DNA of 21,317 bases from a virus: positions 1 through 21,317 of IMG/VR virus record IMGVR_UViG_3300035034_002218; one strand, 5' to 3'. The notes beneath the pieces were generated by a model. The model worked only from the letters and a program-made list of their open reading frames with translations, ran no database searches and was not told the origin of the DNA. How positions within the stretch are numbered: position 1 is the first letter of the stretch; every line of letters begins with the position of its first letter. A program made the position numbers and the translations under genes. This document shows positions 20,501-21,317 of the stretch, piece after piece.

Positions 20501-21317
20501 AAAATCAAGAATATTTTGAGCAGTCTGCCTTGTTAGTAGGTTATCGCTGTCAAGCTGCGATTCAATTATCTGGCGGAACTCTGTAGGTATCATTCGTTTA
20601 GATGGATCTGATTCGGACATAGACTTTACAGCAGCTGTAATGTAATCAGAGCGTTCCGCAACCCCTTCTTCAATCAAATTTCTAGATATGAACTCAGGAT
20701 ATGAGGAAGCGTGCTGCACATCGAGATATGCATCCATTGCTTCCTTCGGGGTTGCTGATGTGATCCCGTAAACCTTATCTACACCCAACTGACGCAGATA
20801 CTCTGGATCTGCTAAATTATGCGTCATCGTATATTCAGACTTAAAACCATGCCGAACCCCACCGCTTGTATCAACAAAAGCAAAAGTAGCAATATCAACC
20901 GAGTCATCAAGATTTGGATTTAACCAAAGCCCACCCTTAAGATATATCCCCTCAGGCACATTATCAAGCCCTTCTGCATATATCCCTTGGGCATTAACCT
21001 TTCGCACTGCATCTGCTATCTTGCCAGTAGCATCAGTAAAAACTTCACCACCCATATGCTGCATATAGAATGTCCCAGAACCTTGCTCCAATATCTCATC
21101 GAGCTGAGTGACACTTTTCGTAGTCTTCTTAACTTCTTCACGAAGACGCGAAATAGTTATATCATCTGCCCCCATACGCACAGCTTCATCGAAATACCCT
21201 CGCACTTCTGTGAGATAAGAGGAATGGCCTTCTCTCAATCTCCTGAACAGTTTCATTGACCCTTCGTTGTAGCCGTCGGCAGCTGACTCTATAGCATCAT
21301 CTACCCACGCATCTAGC
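17585..21317 (-). CDS. Very large virion-associated protein, function unknown (5' end cut by window edge)
   Basis: At least 1223 residues follow an internal ATG at 21256, and the frame stays open upstream to the window edge for about 20 more codons (LDAWVDDAIESAADGYNEGS). The true start is therefore probably outside the window. Only a weak GAAGGG precedes ATG 21256. I do not recognise a family. Much of the middle is charged, Ala-rich and predicted helical by eye, which would suit a long tail or internal protein. Near residue 1085-1100 (counting from ATG 21256) there is a short hydrophobic Gly/Ala stretch (GIMAGAAGLAAIGAIHAI), followed by a Gly/Pro/Asn-rich tail. A GWGGPDFDDTVLG motif lies near residue 338-350. 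Its place just before the hub would suit a tape measure or tail-tip accessory protein, but length and composition do not settle this. Confidence 0.6.
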   Translation of the reverse strand, partial: LDAWVDDAIESAADGYNEGSMKLFRRLREGHSSYLTEVRGYFDEAVRMGADDITISRLREEVKKTTKSVTQLDEILEQGSGTFYMQHMGGEVFTDATGKIADAVRKVNAQGIYAEGLDNVPEGIYLKGGLWLNPNLDDSVDIATFAFVDTSGGVRHGFKSEYTMTHNLADPEYLRQLGVDKVYGITSATPKEAMDAYLDVQHASSYPEFISRNLIEEGVAERSDYITAAVKSMSESDPSKRMIPTEFRQIIESQLDSDNLLTRQTAQNILDFVEKHPLSDSPHLMRRAIGTLLDSSLKDQAFPKIKLPDTKRAEIVSDWARARIDPNAPGVSPGYMRFHRSSGNWIVHEADFHSFGPGWGGPDFDDTVLGTLRYDKKSGESGEVVAPMIRQPQARGEWVYTRIHQDDDFLGEVVQKALDASGTEAEIGGRRRNPINFRALQTRQSRVAGDVAQLQSEYDYAVGAGKTRDALRLKLRLDSAVKGKQKIDTQIRSVLEGNLRSIDDMKHPVTGQLPGRRGFEADAFVGQWQVPAQFTQIDGVNVVRYQGESPLLAYEIKKATTEKGARRAARRVLSGLTPEEQAQAFKGVLTRFSANAEDSHILGQWGNARMFYDHWLTWNEDAAIKHGLSEFLPKTLFEMETVVDVAVQGVRNSAVTPEAVSKKAEEIVKGVIKASARGVSEGLNTRIDPALFKYKATKGAAQEALAEVNDELIAEGKKLVSFESPVEFSDTLLDRTSLFMHPSDTRATWSAMTQGAEQLQKQAEDLIADQGFSRTILDLNKVRESRDATRDAKNLIRSYKNSEARLSVRALVSDMDAVVDQEKWADYIEGATEMKKAQYNRKLQDEFLGALVETFDVTDHGERMAGERTYAALARTMQMIEDSPYQSSSVLGESMVRIGIESDVLRWAKGAADTSINHKVADDIYETIGKITGGPDLNLVIDDMLRGTDVTSETLEWMTKGINTTGRSGVELPESIIRQLSDAEGSSVVARGGRVTGPTDPRTLIRGAGQKPGEATELGQLALLYRRQGLDPEKRGEIARTVRQALTGFQGAMEDWAGDAEMPDRLRDYVVRSMERGSVPGSGKAAKAKAAVQQAADVAEVSPMKRGFQMFAELGSTRGGRGIMAGAAGLAAIGAIHAIRGRDRTINDMQGPAFMPGGNPYVDDPQAHGSVDSSGYGLIPPGFEGGSSQGTTYNVRTRGGNYDSDFINEISNITGGNVTGTTYDAGNPFQSRDIKQRILESYG

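Overview
The window is a late structural block of a tailed bacteriophage, probably one with a contractile tail. All nine recognisable genes lie on the minus strand, so transcription runs from position 21317 towards 1. They are packed with overlaps or very short gaps, and I see no rRNA, tRNA, CRISPR array or transposase. A gpJ-type baseplate protein, a gp25-type wedge protein and an OB-fold spike protein together point to a myovirus-like baseplate. The cell-wall enzymes (a GLWQI-type transglycosylase domain and a zinc peptidase of the M15/ARB_07466-like kind) suggest a Gram-positive, perhaps actinobacterial, host. That host call is an inference. The base composition is moderately AT-rich by eye.

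Layout in transcription order: (1) a very large protein of unknown function, cut at its 5' end by the window edge (17585-21317); (2) a small basic protein (17259-17588); (3) a giant 3948-residue tail-hub polyprotein (5363-17209); (4) an OB-fold spike or hub protein translationally coupled to it (4998-5363); (5) a small baseplate or spike protein (4464-4997); (6) a zinc-peptidase-like cell-wall hydrolase (3574-4455); (7) gp25/gpW (3178-3558); (8) baseplate J (2009-3166); (9) a zinc-finger metallophosphoesterase running off the left edge (1-1997).

The outstanding feature is protein splicing. The giant hub gene holds five separate in-frame inteins, and the metallophosphoesterase holds a sixth. 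Each begins with Cys and ends with Asn followed by Ser or Cys. Each has a recognisable TxxH-type block B, and five of the six carry paired LAGLIDADG endonuclease motifs. Removing the five inteins (325, 338, 365, 313 and 154 residues; 1495 in total) from the hub leaves a 2453-residue protein in which the exteins read on smoothly. The sixth (338 residues) sits next to the first metal-binding motif of the phosphoesterase.

The spliced hub appears to be a multi-enzyme cell-entry device. It has two related N-terminal beta-rich modules, a hub core interrupted by inteins 2 and 3, a lytic transglycosylase domain, a second hub-like segment interrupted by intein 5, and a C-terminal staphylococcal-nuclease-like domain with all three catalytic residues present. 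Together with the separate zinc peptidase, the tail tip would carry a glycan-cutting activity, a peptide-cutting activity and possibly a nuclease. Splicing of five inteins in one chain would be a precondition for building the tail.
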